NCBI GenBank assembly: GCA_001632425.1
Contig: KV425556.1
Span: 389,597-453,596, forward strand
From: Neolentinus lepideus HHB14362 ss-1
Taxonomy: Eukaryota; Basidiomycota; Agaricomycetes; Gloeophyllales; Gloeophyllaceae
Direction of reading: 5' to 3'
DNA: 64,000 nt
The position numbers and the translations under genes were made by a program. How positions within the stretch are numbered: position 1 is the stretch's first letter; each line of letters starts with the position of its first letter. Positions 1 through 11,754 of this stretch are shown here, piece by piece. The notes beneath the pieces were generated by a model. That model was not told the origin of the DNA. It ran no database searches and saw nothing but the letters and a program-made list of their open reading frames with translations.

Positions 1-1631
1 GCCACGGTGCGAGGTACGGGACAGTCTTGTCGGCCAGAAAGTCTGGCAGCCTGACAGGAGACCTCGAGCGCAATAAATCGATGATTCCGTTGACATACGC
101 TTCCGACTCTACTTCCGACGCGAATGCGCTAGCCGCAGTTAGGAGGAGCACGACGGTTAAAACGAGCTAGGAACGGGGGAACGAGATGTACAGTACGTAC
201 TGGCCGTATCGATAGGGATCTATACCCTGCACTCTCAACGCATTTTCCTGTGCGTTCAGGTCATCTATCAGCTCCTCCTTGCTCGGTAACCAGCTCGGGT
301 CAGCAATCGCGTGCGCTGTCAGCAGGCCCTGCGCATAGTCGCTCGGGGCGTTGGCTATCCACCATGGTAGGCCGACGAATGCCAGTCTGTCCGGCGGTAT
401 CGTCACGTCCAGAGACAAGACGTGCCTGAAAAGCGGTCTGATATACCGCCGGTTCGTAGTGAGGTCCACGGTGGATGAATCGACTCCGTTCTGAGATATC
501 GCCAGTTGTGGGAGCCACGGGACGAGGCAGGCGAACCCCGTGCCAAGCAGCACAGTGGTTTTGGTATCCTTCGGCGTGTCGAGCGTCGTGCCGTCCACAA
601 ACACGATACTCGACCGTGTGAAATGCGATATCCGCGGCTTCAGCGTAACACCGGGGACGGGCGCGAGAACGATAGGCCGTAACGTCTTCGTGTCGTATGA
701 GTGATAGACTTCTTTAGCGAGAGGAAGCGTCTGCACAGCCATGTCCCTCCCACTAGCACCGTCGCCGACGACCACTATAAGGTGTCCGGTGTATTTTTCT
801 GGTTCCCGGTACCAGAGGGAGTGCAGCACCTGTCTTTGGCCGTTTGCTGAGCTTATCCATTCGTCCTGTCCCGGCCAGGTCGGTGAGTACGGGTAGCGGT
901 TGTTGCCCTTGGCTACGATGAGGTGGTCGTACCGCCTTTGGGAGGTATTGTTGGTGGGGTCGCGAATTGTGAGAGACCATTGATGCGAAGGGGAATCGTA
1001 TACAGCGGAAAGAACGGTGTGGTTGAAGCGAATATAGGGAGTTAGGTTAAAGTGTTGGACGTAATCCTCGTGGTACTTCTTTAGTACATCGTGAGGGGGA
1101 AAAAGAGGCGTCATAGGTGGAAAGGGAAAGTTCGGGTACGTCACTGTATCGTACGCCACAGGTCAGACCTGTGCGTTAAGAGGCCGTAAATTGCACGGAG
1201 CTCACTGGTAGGATGCGGGGTATTTGTCTGTAAAGCAGGGTACAGAGGCGTGTTCGGCAGATCTGGCGGAGACGGCGGACTTGGTTCCGGTACCCTTGAA
1301 TATTACGACATTAGAGTCATAACGTGCAGGTCTCCCAACGTCGAACTGACCACATCCCGCCGACATGAGCAGTCTGTTCGAGCACGTCTACCTGCCATCC
1401 TTCCCGTATGTCTTCCGGAAGGTCAAGCAAGGCTTTAAGCGCGGCGATCCCTCCCGTGCCTGCACCGACGATTGCTATCGCCTTCTCGGGCTTTGATCCG
1501 TCTGACTGCACCTTGGACGACGGAAACGCTAGTGCAGATAGCAAACTCTGCAAGGAGTGATGATCAGGGTATGAAAATAACAGAAAGACTGAACATACAG
1601 ATAGTCTACCTATAGTGCCCATGGTGGACAT
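1..1631 (-). CDS. Flavin-containing monooxygenase, partial (3' end beyond window)
   Basis: FAD/NADPH-dependent monooxygenase of the FMO class; the substrate cannot be told. The N-terminal exon has a hydrophobic leader and then the FAD-binding GAGTGG motif (around residue 55) and 'VGGMW'. An intron from about 1366 leads to an exon with the family's 'PNTPLYPAL' segment, and a further exon begins near 'YPNFPFPP'. A second nucleotide-binding motif, GDGASGRD, follows. The long frame reaches a TAG at 167, but an intron at 129-200 (donor GTACGT after GGC CA, acceptor CTAG) restores the usual 'DPYRYGH' and runs on to base 1, so I read the gene as truncated by the window edge rather than ending at 167. 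It is divergent from the Zn2Cys6 regulator at 2461. The leader suggests membrane or secretory targeting, which is inference. Confidence 0.8.
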
Positions 1632-1990
1632 ACAGGTAAGTAGATACGCTCAGTTGTAGAGCTCATTCTTGCTCGCTTTCCAGGCCGTCCCGGTCGACCA
1701 CGGCCAATGAAGGCGAGTCCTTGCGTGGGGTAGGATGGCGTCAAAACACGTCCGCAGCACGGAATTGAGGCTCGTTTCTCTAAAAATAAGCGCCAGGCCA
1801 AGCATGCCTGTGGGACAAAACAATTGTTGTACGGTGTCAAGTGCTCTGTGTGTTGACCTGCGTCGAAGACGAGTTCTCCTAAAGAGTTCACAAAGTTCGC
1901 ATGATGACCCACGAGGTCCACAGAAGGAGGCGTTATGTCGTAAATTGTATACGATTCCATAACTACACCTGACTGTACATGTTTATACAT
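1610..1990 (-). CDS. Unrecognised open frame, possibly a decayed gene
   Basis: Open frame upstream of the monooxygenase, read from an ATG at 1990. The central part has a balanced, protein-like composition ('GELVFDAGQHTEHL', 'YNNCFVPQACLAW'), but I recognise no family, and the C-terminal third turns Arg/Pro-rich as non-coding frames often do. It overlaps the monooxygenase start by about 20 bases on the same strand, which is unusual for a working fungal gene. It could be an exon of something decayed. Confidence 0.18.
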   Translation of the reverse strand: MYKHVQSGVVMESYTIYDITPPSVDLVGHHANFVNSLGELVFDAGQHTEHLTPYNNCFVPQACLAWRLFLEKRASIPCCGRVLTPSYPTQGLAFIGRGRPGRPGKRARMSSTTERIYLPVCPPWAL

Positions 1991-2460
1991 TCGGCTGCAA
2001 TCGCAAGCGTCAAATCGAAACACAGTCAGAATTTAGGTAATAGATAATCTCCTCAAAATTAAAATCAAAATCAAAATCCGTATCACAAGTACCACTGCCA
2101 CCAGGTCCAGGGATGACCCTAGATCCGCCATCGATTCCGTGTATTGTGCGATGGCAAGCGGTGGAGGTCGTATAATTAATATACAAGTTCCGCTGTGTTG
2201 ACGAAGAACGCAGCCCTGAAGTGTCTTTACAGTCGTTCTTCCTCCCATGATGTTGATGTCTGTCGTCTGGCAATGACTGGAATCTAGTCGGTTTTTGATA
2301 TGACAGGCGCTCTGGGCTCCTGTATCGCCTTATTTATCTTGTTATAATGTGGTCGTGATAACCGGACACAGCAGCAGTCTTTGCCCGCGATCTTGGTCAG
2401 CGGCATCTTTTGACTCGCGCAGAATCGCTTCAGAATCGAGGCACACTGTGAGTTCGAGCC
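1632..2460. other. Spacer between divergent monooxygenase and regulator genes
   Basis: Shared upstream region of the monooxygenase (minus) and the Zn2Cys6 regulator (plus). Apart from the weak open frame just described, it holds only an A-rich run of repeated 'aaaatc' units near 2055-2080. No clear TATA box was picked out. Confidence 0.4.
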
Positions 2461-5429
2461 ATGAAACCTAATGGGAAGCCAAGGGGGAGTTATGCGCGCC
2501 GGGCGTGCAATCACTGTAGGCAGAGGTGAGTGCTTTCGGCCGAACTGGAGCAGCCAGGTTCAATTCTGCGCAGGAAGAGTCGCTGTGATGGCCAGGAGCC
2601 TATATGCGGGCCTTGTCAGCTAACGGGGCATGAGGTACGCATCATTTTGACTCTTGTCGCACAGAATCTGAAGGATGTGCAGTGTACATGGGGCCCTGAG
2701 AGTGCGAAGAAGCCCAACACGCGACAGTATGTAGAGATGCTCAAGAATCGCATCAAAGTACTCGAGATCAATCTCAAGGCTGCGGAGGAGCAGCTTGCGC
2801 AGTATAGGCAGAAAGACTCGCCCCAGGCTGCTGAGTCGCCTAGCGGCGCGTTCGCGAGTGGCTCTCCGAGTGAAGATGCACCCGATCCCGACCCCGAGGA
2901 ACGCAGCGAGTCCCCTACATCGGACTCTGAGCTGGATCAGCTATGTGGTGCCACCCAGCAGCTTGTGGTATGTCCAATCCAGACACTCTTGTATTCTGTG
3001 TCCGACTCCCCGTGTAGCTGCAAGACAACGATCTACAAGTATTCGGCCCGACGTCGGTCTACCGCCTGTCCCCAAACGTCCCTGCACCGCAGCGCAGTCC
3101 CAAGATTGCAGACCGCTACCGCTTCGATTATGGGCGCATCCTGGACGACCGCTGGCGGCGGTATCTGCCATCTGAAGTGCCACTCGATCGCGCGGACCAC
3201 GACTTGTATGTGCCTCTCCCTTTCTGGTCGTGTGCCACCTCTGATCTTGCTCTTATAGCCTCCTGGATTTGTGCTTCAAGTTCTTCACATCCTGGTGCAT
3301 GCGCGTCGTGCCTGAGCTCTTCCTCCGCGACATGTACATCTTCCTCAGCGTGTCGGAGACGGAGCCTCCGCCAAAGACGCCGCACTACTCCCCTATGCTC
3401 CATAACGCGCTGCTCGCGCTCTCGCTGGCGTTCTCAGACAAACCACACCTGAAGGATGTCAATACGAGGCGGATGTTTGCGAACCAGGCGAAGACGGATA
3501 TCGAGAAAGAGTGCGAAAGACCGAGTATCAGCGTTGTGCATGCATTGAGCTTGATTGGGAGCTTCCACTCGACGCAGGGGGAGCAGACGTTGGGATATAT
3601 GTACTTTGGTGAGTGCTCTGTTCTAGTGACGCATGTTTGTACGAGGTTTGTGACTATTGCCACAGGTATGAGCAGTCGTATGAGTCAAGCGCGTGAGTTG
3701 CGGGAGCTTTACTTTGAAAAGTGGTTCTAATGGCATCTCAAGTCGGACTTTGCGTTGATTGCTCACCATGGGTCAAATGCGGACTCATCTCGGACGACGA
3801 TATGCTTGCGCGGAACTGGGCGTACTGGACAACATTCTCTCAGGTACGTTATATTGTCTCGGTCATGTCCCTGACATACAGAAAATCAAACCCTCATAAT
3901 CACGCAGGACGTCTGCTGGTCATTACACGTCGGCCGGGAATTCTGCGTGCAAGAGCCGTCGGACAAGACGAAGATCCCCGTGCCCTTCGTAGACTCGGAG
4001 TTTGACCAAATTCAGTACCTATGCCCAGAACCGTTCAAGGTCCCCGCGCAGCCGAGTTTGCTGTCAAGCACGTTTGCAGCGAGCTGCGACTTGCTGAAAA
4101 TTGCGAGGAGGATTATGGATATTGTGTATGTATCCTTGCCCTGCTGAGAGATTCGGTCGGGCTGAAAGTGCCTGGTTCTGTAGGAATGGGCTAAGCGTTC
4201 GTACGCGGTACGAAACGCAACTGAAGTTAATCAGCGAAATTGAGTAAGGATTGGTCGCTGTGTTGATAGCCCGGTCACACTGATTGTCTCATTAGTCTAC
4301 AGCTGAACGCCTGGAAAGACGCTCTACCCAAGGAACTCGATCTGACGCATTCCAACCGCATTACGGCGCTTCCTCATCGACTGATGATGCACCTGGCGTA
4401 CTGGTGGTGTTTCGTCCTCTTGCACCGTCCGTTCTACCGCCGGCCCAGACCGGTGCACGGTACGTCTGTGCAGGACCTAGACCATGCCAAGGTTCGGATA
4501 GTCCCCCATCTCATGTACTTCGATGCTTATTTTGACAATTGACTTTTCATTGCTAGTTATGCAACGCCGCCGCTGGCGAAATCACGAAGATCCTCGAAAC
4601 CTGGACCAGTCTCTACTCCCTTCGATATGCCCCCATCACCCTCATCCAAGTCGCCTATTCCGCCGGTACGGTGTACATCCTCTCATCTGTGCAGGCGATG
4701 TCCCGGCCCCGTCTAGCGGAAGTCGCCTTATCGAACTCGGTGAGCAAGGCGGAGATGTGCATCCAGTATTTGCGCGAGGCGGGCAAGTCGTGGGAGTGCG
4801 GGAACCAGGTCGCGGATATCCTGCAAGGGCTGCTGCAGAAGCAGCTGAGAGCGAGACTGGAGATGCGTGCGGTCGACCGTCCGCGGCTGCTCGTCAATGT
4901 ACCAGCCGCCATGAAACAACCCCAGTCGTCAAAGTCGGTGTCGCAGGCCGCATCACAGGCCCAGGTGAGCTTGCAGCACCCGCAGCAGGAGTACTCGGTC
5001 TCGCCGACTGCGACCTCGTCAAGTTCCGGCAGCGTCCCATTGATCTCGCCGGTGGGCTCGTTCACGGATGCGCACACTTTGCAATACCTAATGTTGGGGT
5101 ACAGCCCAACATCGCCCTCAGCATCAACTATGCCTAGTGGCTCAGGGCTGTCACCCGTCGACCTCCCGCTCTTTCATCACCCGTCGTCGACGTCGCAGGA
5201 GATGGCGTGGCCGCAGCTCGACTATGGCGGGATACCGGACATGGGTATGGGCATGCTCAACGGCGAGAGCTTTCCGCGGCAGCCGTACACGACGTTCACA
5301 TCTGGCGGCTTGAGTGGGACGGACTTCAGTTTCGGTGATCTGACAGTGCATAATGGCCCAGAGATGTCGCCGGACGATGTCGCGCTCTTGCAAGATCTCA
5401 TGAAAGAGCAACACTGGACTCCGAGATGA
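2461..5429 (+). CDS. Zn2Cys6 fungal transcription factor
   Basis: Binuclear zinc-cluster DNA-binding regulator with the fungal-specific middle homology region, acting in the nucleus. ATG at 2461 opens 'SYARRACNHCRQR'. The intron at 2526-2573 joins this to 'KSRCDG...CGPC', and the intron at 2635-2682 brings in the sixth cysteine ('CTW'), giving the usual C-x2-C-x6-C spacing. A coiled coil follows ('MLKNRIKVLEINLKAAEEQL'), then an acidic Ser/Pro linker. The middle region includes 'DNDLQVFGPTSVYRLSP', 'HNALLALSLAFSD', 'WAYWTTFSQ' and 'LHRPFYRR', spread over several short introns. The C-terminal exon (4671 on) contains 'AEMCIQYLREAGKSWECGNQ' and a Ser/Pro/Gln-rich tail that could activate transcription. 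The layout resembles XlnR/Nit-4-type regulators; targets are unknown. The neighbouring monooxygenase is a possible one, by position only. Confidence 0.88.
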
Positions 5430-5992
5430 TGTAGACCGGTCGGGGCTTGAGTGGATTGGGATTCTTGATTTAATAGTATATGGTGTATCTTGTTAGTATT
5501 TATGGTGTCGTATTGTATTGTTTATATATTCTGAGGGGAGCTAGGGTTTCTTGGATGTTGCGTTCCATCGCCAGCACACATTCTTGGGCGAACTTTTCCC
5601 CCTCGCGCTAGGTTCTCCTCTCGTTCTTTCTTCCTGTGTATGTAGTAGGACGATAATATGGTCTATGTCTCAATCTCCAAGATTCATCCTTGGGTCTTTA
5701 GATCCACCTAATTCGTACGAAGTCAGTGAACTGATCCAATGGTTTGTCCTTGATTTCTTGATTACCATCCCGAACTATTCGGGCACAGCTTAGAGGAAGC
5801 AACACATAATTGATGCAATTTGATGCAATGCGATGCACAGGGATTTACAATATCAGGGTATGAGAGATAGTCATGATCCACAGAGGAAACACGAAAGCCA
5901 GGGTGTCCATATATATGCAACGTTGCGTGATATTGGCAGAGCACGATAGTGAGATTTGAGTGTCGGCCTATGGAAGATTGAAAATACGCCGC
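5430..5992. other. Convergent spacer
   Basis: Lies between the ends of the regulator (plus) and the Aurora kinase (minus). It is AT-rich just after the regulator stop (about 5460-5530), fitting a polyadenylation region. No gene seen. Confidence 0.4.
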
Positions 5993-7416
5993 CTATTGCG
6001 GCTGGGGGTTCGAGCTCCGAGAGCGATACTTCATTATCCAGGGATGCTTGCGCACTTCGGGGAGTGGAATGCGCTTGTAAGGTTCGTGTTGAAGGAGCTT
6101 AGGAGAAGAAATAGTAAGAAATGATGTTGGGAAGAAGTGGGTTCAAAGGAGAACTGACCTTTACAATCAGATCCGCTGCGTCTGGCGATACTCGAGACGG
6201 GATGCGCAAGTCGACGCGCATGATGCGTTTGTAGGTTTCTGGGGCAAAGAATAAGGAAGTCAGTCAAGTTGCATGTGAAGAAGGGGGGGGGAGTCGGGAC
6301 ATACCGTTGTGGGTCCGCTCCTCAAAGGGGGCACAACCTACGAGGAATTCATAAGTGAGCACGCCCAGTGCCCACAGATCCACCTCTTTCGAGTGCTCCT
6401 TGCCCTCGATCATTTCCGGCGGGAGATAATCTAGCGTGCCACACATCGTCGTGCGCCTGTTACCCGGTGCGTGCACGCTCCATCCGAAGTCTCCGATCTT
6501 CAAGTCCCCGTTAATGCCCAAGAGCAAGTTCTCAGGTTTGATATCGCGATGGATAACATGTTTCGAATGCAGATAATCCAGCGCGTCCGCCATCTGATCA
6601 ATATACCTCGAGCTCCTCTTCTCCGTGAAGCATCCGTGCTTGGAGAGCTGCTTGTATAGCTCGCCCTTCCCCGCAAACTCGAGCATCAAGAAGATGCGCT
6701 TCTCGTCATGGAAGTAGCCGTACAGGCGGAGGATGTGCGGGTGGCGGAGGTTCTGTTGGATCTCGATCTCGCGCCGGATCTGTTTCTCGACGCGGGATTC
6801 GATGATTTCGGATTTGTACAGCGTTTTAAGGGCGACTATGTACTTTGGCTCGCATTTGGTGCGCACCATATAGACACGCCCGAACTTGCCCTTGCCAAGC
6901 GGGCGGCCGATGTCGAAGTCGGTTAGGTGCCATTCGCGGGTCGGTTGATGTCTACGAGGGGTCAGCGACGTTCGTCGTAGTAGAACGCCTTGCGTCTTAC
7001 TCGATGACGCTAGAGTCCAATGCCAGTTCCTCAGCAGCCTGTCCGTACACCTTCTTCCCTCTATTCTCCTCGTCATATTCCAAACCGCCGTCATATCTTC
7101 CGATATCGATGCTGGGTTGGGTGGGCTCCCTCGATAAAGGTGCTGGCGCCTTGAACGCCTTGTTGCTGGAGCTTGCTCCAGCTTGTCCGGTAGTGGGAAG
7201 ACGACTGAGAGAAGAGTTCGAAGTTTGAGGTCGTATAGTCTTGCTGCTGGGTGGATTCGGCGCCGCGAATTTTGTCAACAACTTGGAAACAGTGTTGCTT
7301 GTCTGGCTACCCTGTTTCTGATGCGTCGACCGTGTCGTCTTGGTGGCGGTCGTGTTCTGCTTCGATGATATCTCGAGGGCAGCAATCTGGCGGGTTACAG
7401 AGCCCACTGTCGCCAT
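5993..7416 (-). CDS. Aurora-family Ser/Thr kinase (Ipl1-like)
   Basis: Mitotic kinase expected to act in the chromosomal passenger complex at centromeres and the spindle. Four exons fit exactly: 7416-7001, 6951-6305, 6238-6159 and 6097-5993, giving 415 residues. The N-terminal 130 or so residues are Ser/Thr/Lys-rich and disordered. The kinase domain opens with '[17 protein letters not shown]'. Visible features are the ALK lysine, '[11 protein letters not shown]', '[12 protein letters not shown]', and the Aurora-type activation loop '[19 protein letters not shown]', whose Thr is the usual autophosphorylation site. The last exons carry '[20 protein letters not shown]'. The start (ATG, MATVGS) is the first Met in the frame downstream of the divergent spacer. 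Basidiomycetes normally have one Aurora, so this is probably the essential copy. Confidence 0.95.
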
Positions 7417-7636
7417 TGCGGTGGTTTCGTTGAATGAAAGTCGGTGGCAAAGGCGTGCTGGTTCGAGTTTTTGAACTCCGATTGTCAGCACGGCGCGTCT
7501 TGATCACGTGCCTGTTTGTGGCGGTGCACAGCGTGGGAGACTTCGACGTCGGCATTTCCTCCGCCACACCGCTGAGGATCCACAGTAAATCAGTCGCTCA
7601 ACTTCACTGCGCTACACTGTTCTCGGGACTTGGGAT
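7417..7636. promoter_or_regulatory. Short divergent promoter region
   Basis: Only 220 bases separate the start codons of the Aurora kinase (minus) and the hAT-derived gene (plus), so both promoters must lie here or overlap the first exons. I saw no convincing TATA box. Confidence 0.5.
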
Positions 7637-10600
7637 ATGTCCACTGGGGCAAGTCCTCAAAATAGTGCCACTGGCACATATCCATACTATCCATATTATA
7701 ACTACTACCAGGCAGTCCAGCACCCACTACCCGCCCATCCTTGGCCAGGAGGCCCAGCGGCTGCAGGAAGTGCAAGCACCGCGAAACGTCCGGGGGATGA
7801 CCACACTGAAGCAGGTCCTTCGAAACGTCTGAGGACGAACGACGAAGGCGAGGAGGAGGAAGACGATCCATCCGAGAATGAAGTCGAGGACACATCAGGT
7901 TCTGCAGGAGTATCAAATGGACACATTGACAAGCGACCTTCCCTGACCAACCTGTCAAAGCAGGTGGCCACTGATGTGTGGAGATTTGTGCGACCTTTGC
8001 AGACCCGCGATAAGCCAGCGAAATTACCGCCCGATGGTCCTAACTTATATACTAAACCCGACGCACCTTTTGTCGGATGTAAATTGTGCACGTATGTAGG
8101 ATTCAGATCATTCACATCCCTCTCCGAATATTGATCTGTAAAATAATGTATCAACCCAGAGGCTGGAAGACATGGAAATGCATCGTTGGAATGACTTCCA
8201 CAATCCGCAGCCACCTCCGGAGTGCCCACAGGGAGGAATACGAGCGCGTCTGCCGGGAGGAGAATCTCAAGTACTCCGGCGACCCGCCCTATAGTACCTC
8301 GCCCTCCGTGCCCATCACCTCTGTGACGATGCACCCGTCGCCCTATCTATCACGGCCACCGTATCCAGGGCCGTACTCTTACCCCCATCCGTCCGCAGTG
8401 GCTCTCCCGCCTCCACAACACCAGCCCCTGCCGCTTTATGGCGAACCTCCGAGGAAGGGCACTGCATCGGATGTGTGGCGGTTTCTGAGACCGTTGGAGA
8501 CGAGGGAGAAGCCAGAAGACTGGACCCCTCCTGCTGAAGAGCAGATTTTGTCCAAGAAACCCGAAGCACCTTTCGTTGGGTGCAAGCTCTGCACGTAGAT
8601 CTCACTTTATTTTATTCTTAGTTTAAAAGTATGACCAACTAGTGTCTTCTCATAGACCTCAATGGCGTGTCTGGAAATGCATCGACGGCATGACTTCTAC
8701 AATCCGTGTGCATCTCCGAAAAGAGCACCAGGAAACCTACGACCGCATCGTCCTCGCAGAGGGCCTCAAGCAGCTCCATCCGTACTCCAAGGGATTCCGT
8801 CCCTCTGATCTATCACCTATCTCATCTGGACATCTCGACCCCCATCCTAATCCCATCCCCAGCCCCTCGCTTTACCCCGCGCCTCCACCGGGTGATAGAC
8901 CAAGGTGGGCGACGAACACGATCGCGACGGACGTGTGGTACTTCATGCGGGGGCTCGAGGTGCGCGAGCAGCCAGCGAATTGGCGCGAGCCGGTGAACGA
9001 GCCGGTGCTGGATAAGAAACCGACGACGCCGTTTCTGGGGTGCAAACTGTGCACGCAGAGGGGCCAGTGGCGCACCTGGAAATGCATCAACGGCATGAGC
9101 TCCACGATCCGGAAGCACCTCCAGAATGAGCACGGTAAGATCTACGCGTCCGTGTGCAAGGCTGTCAACCTCAAGGCACCCGTCGACGATGGCTCTGTGC
9201 TTGACGGGGAGGTTGACGAGGACGTACAGGACACTGCAAATAGGAGTGACCTTCAAGCTGGCGTCGATATGAGTTCCGCTTCGTTGACGTATCCCCCGGT
9301 GGATAAGGGTAAGGCTCCTGTCCGGACAGCAGCAAAGCTTAAAGAGAAACAGGATAAGGGATTTCCTATGGAGGTCTTCTTGGATAAGTTGGTGAGATAT
9401 GTGATAGCTTCTGGGCAGGTGAGTATCCTCGCATACACATTCCAGGGTAGTATGGTGCTGAACCCATGTTATTCTGACTTAGTCCCTGGACTTGGTGGAA
9501 GAACCTGAATTTAGAGATTTACTGTTGTTCGTAGGAAGAAGCCTCGCTGATATCGATCTTCCGGACCGCCAGAAGCTCTCGCAGTTAATCGAGGCAAAAT
9601 ATCAGGAGCAGCAGAATGGGATCATGCGCGACCTCAAGGTACCTCGGAATCATCGAATTTTACCCCATCAGCAGCATGCTGAACGATTTGACAGGACGTG
9701 ACAGGACGCGTCTCTCTCTCCGTAGAGCTCGTCCAGGACACTGGCGCTCCACCTCGCTTAGCAATTACAGCGCATTACTGTGCGAATACGGAGGATGGGA
9801 CGATGGGGTTGCGCTCTCGGGTGATTGCGTTTCATGCGATCCCAGAGCACCCTGTGGGAGAAGCAGATCCTGCAATCATCGCAAATGTCATTCACAATAC
9901 ATTATCTACGTTCAATCTGCACGAGAAGGTACGCCTACGCTCAGCCGATTGGAAAAATTTGCCCTAGAGTCTGACATGGGTGCTTAGATTGGTGTCGTGA
10001 CGTTAGGCGATGCGCTCTTCGACGGCCGTCTGAGGGCAGAGCTCGATAAATTACTTATTCACGCGGGATATCAAGCTGCCGACTACTTGAGGTAGGCAGG
10101 TCCATCAAGCTATCAATATTATCTCGTTGAGCTAGCACCCACAGAAACTTCTTACCAATTATCAATGACGCAATGGAATCGGGTTTGGAAGTCCTAACCT
10201 CGGCATCACCCTCAATTAGTGGTATCGCTGTCCACCAGTCTTCGGAGCTCAGCCAAGCCCTCTTAGAGAACAAGCGCTACCTCGAGGCACTCGGCCGCAA
10301 TCCTATCTCCCGCGCTCATAATCTGGTGGCGGCTATTGCGGAGTCTCCTGACCGCCTGACTGTTCTGCTGAGGAGCGAGGATGATGGCGAGACTGTTTCT
10401 GCCGACCTTTTGCAAGAGGACGGCCGGTGGTCGTCAAAGTATCTGATGATTGACCGGCTTATGGCCCTGCAACCGGTATGTGCAACTCCTGAGAAATGGT
10501 TGATTCGTCATTTGTGATCATCTACCCAGGTTATCAGCCGCCTACTCAAGGACGAGGAGCAGACTGATATTGCTCATTACGCTTTGGACGACGCGGAGTC

Positions 10601-11652
10601 GGACGTTCTCAGTGATATCAAGGAGTTCCTGCGCTGTGCCTTCGCAGTGCACGAGATGGTTGGGGAGGAGAAGCTCCCGCTCGCCGTCATGGCCGTGCCA
10701 TTGTACGAACAGCTGTTGACCGTCCTCAAGGAGTTCCAGCAGAGTTTGCCGGAGATTAATTCTGCTATATCTATTACTGTGACTAAGCTGGAGGAGGCTT
10801 TGACAGAGTGCCGGAAGAGCGAGGCGTATGCGTTGTCGATAAGTACGTCGCCTTCTTTGTTGCGCTCTACAGCTCATGAGAATGCTGTCCAGTTCTGAAT
10901 CCGACTGCTAAGCTAAAATGGATTGAGGACAACTGGTCTGTAGAAGAACGGGACAAAGCAAAAACTCTCATACTTCACAGGGTGAGACGAGTAATGTGTA
11001 TCGATGTAATTGCTCGAGTCCTAATTTTGTGCGCAAAGATGACGGAGCAGCATCATAAGTTAAAGGCGCAGTCTGGGCACGACGAAGCTGGATCTTCGAC
11101 GCAGTCACAACCTAAGGAGACAACCAAAGGGCTCTCTGCATTGAATCGCCTGCTTGGCGCTAGGCGTATACCCCACAAATCAGGAAGGGCATCATCGGGC
11201 GCCGAAGGCAGCCTTGTCGCAGAGGACTTGTCTGACCAAAATGCTGAGCTTAAGCAGGTAGAAGCTGAGCTACAGAGATACATTGAGGCTGGAGTACTCG
11301 AGAGCGGCGATGAATATAATCATTTCGACATCTTTCGATATTGGAAGGTATGTTGTACCATTCGTGGCGACGTACAGTTGTTAATTGGCCGCCACAGGTG
11401 AGAGAGTGGGGTTATCCTCTCCTGTACCGCGTCGCCCTCGACGTTCTCCCTGTCCAGGCATCCGTATTCTCGAGTCCGGGGTTCCTGAGATCGACTCGCA
11501 GTGGCAGAGCCGGGTCGCGTGCCACGGGTCCGGCTCTGGACGAGATGATCATGGTTCTCAAATATGGTCACGATCCCGACAAACTCAACTTCACGCACGG
11601 ATGGATTGCAAAGGAGGACGAACTCACCGTATCGGACAACACTGTGTTATAA
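7637..11652 (+). CDS. hAT-transposase-derived protein with three tandem BED-like zinc fingers
   Basis: Begins at ATG 7637 (MSTGASPQN). An acidic, disordered N-terminus is followed by three repeats of about 95 residues. Each has a 'DVWRF-R-L' lead, then 'GCKLCT', then 'W--WKC--GMTSTIR-HL---H', a C-x2-C/H-x4-H zinc finger of BED type. Introns at 8092-8159 and 8595-8655 split fingers 1 and 2 after the second cysteine; finger 3 (about 9030-9160) has none. Downstream is a degraded hAT RNase-H-like core ('LAITAHYCAN', 'GRWSSKYLMIDRL') and a C-terminal dimerisation region ('FDIFRYW', 'YPLLYRVALDVLPVQAS', 'LNFTHGW'). The usual TTDGW, DNASNN and PCERVFSS signatures are missing. Frame and introns stay open across 4 kb, so I infer a domesticated DNA-binding or chromatin protein rather than an active transposase. 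No terminal inverted repeats were seen. Confidence 0.8.
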
Positions 11653-11754
11653 TTGCGGGGGCAATTTATTAGTCGAAGTCACGCATCTGTTGTACACTGC
11701 TACGATCAAGTCTTTGATGGCATTAGGCGGCTTTATGTTATACAATATGACGCG

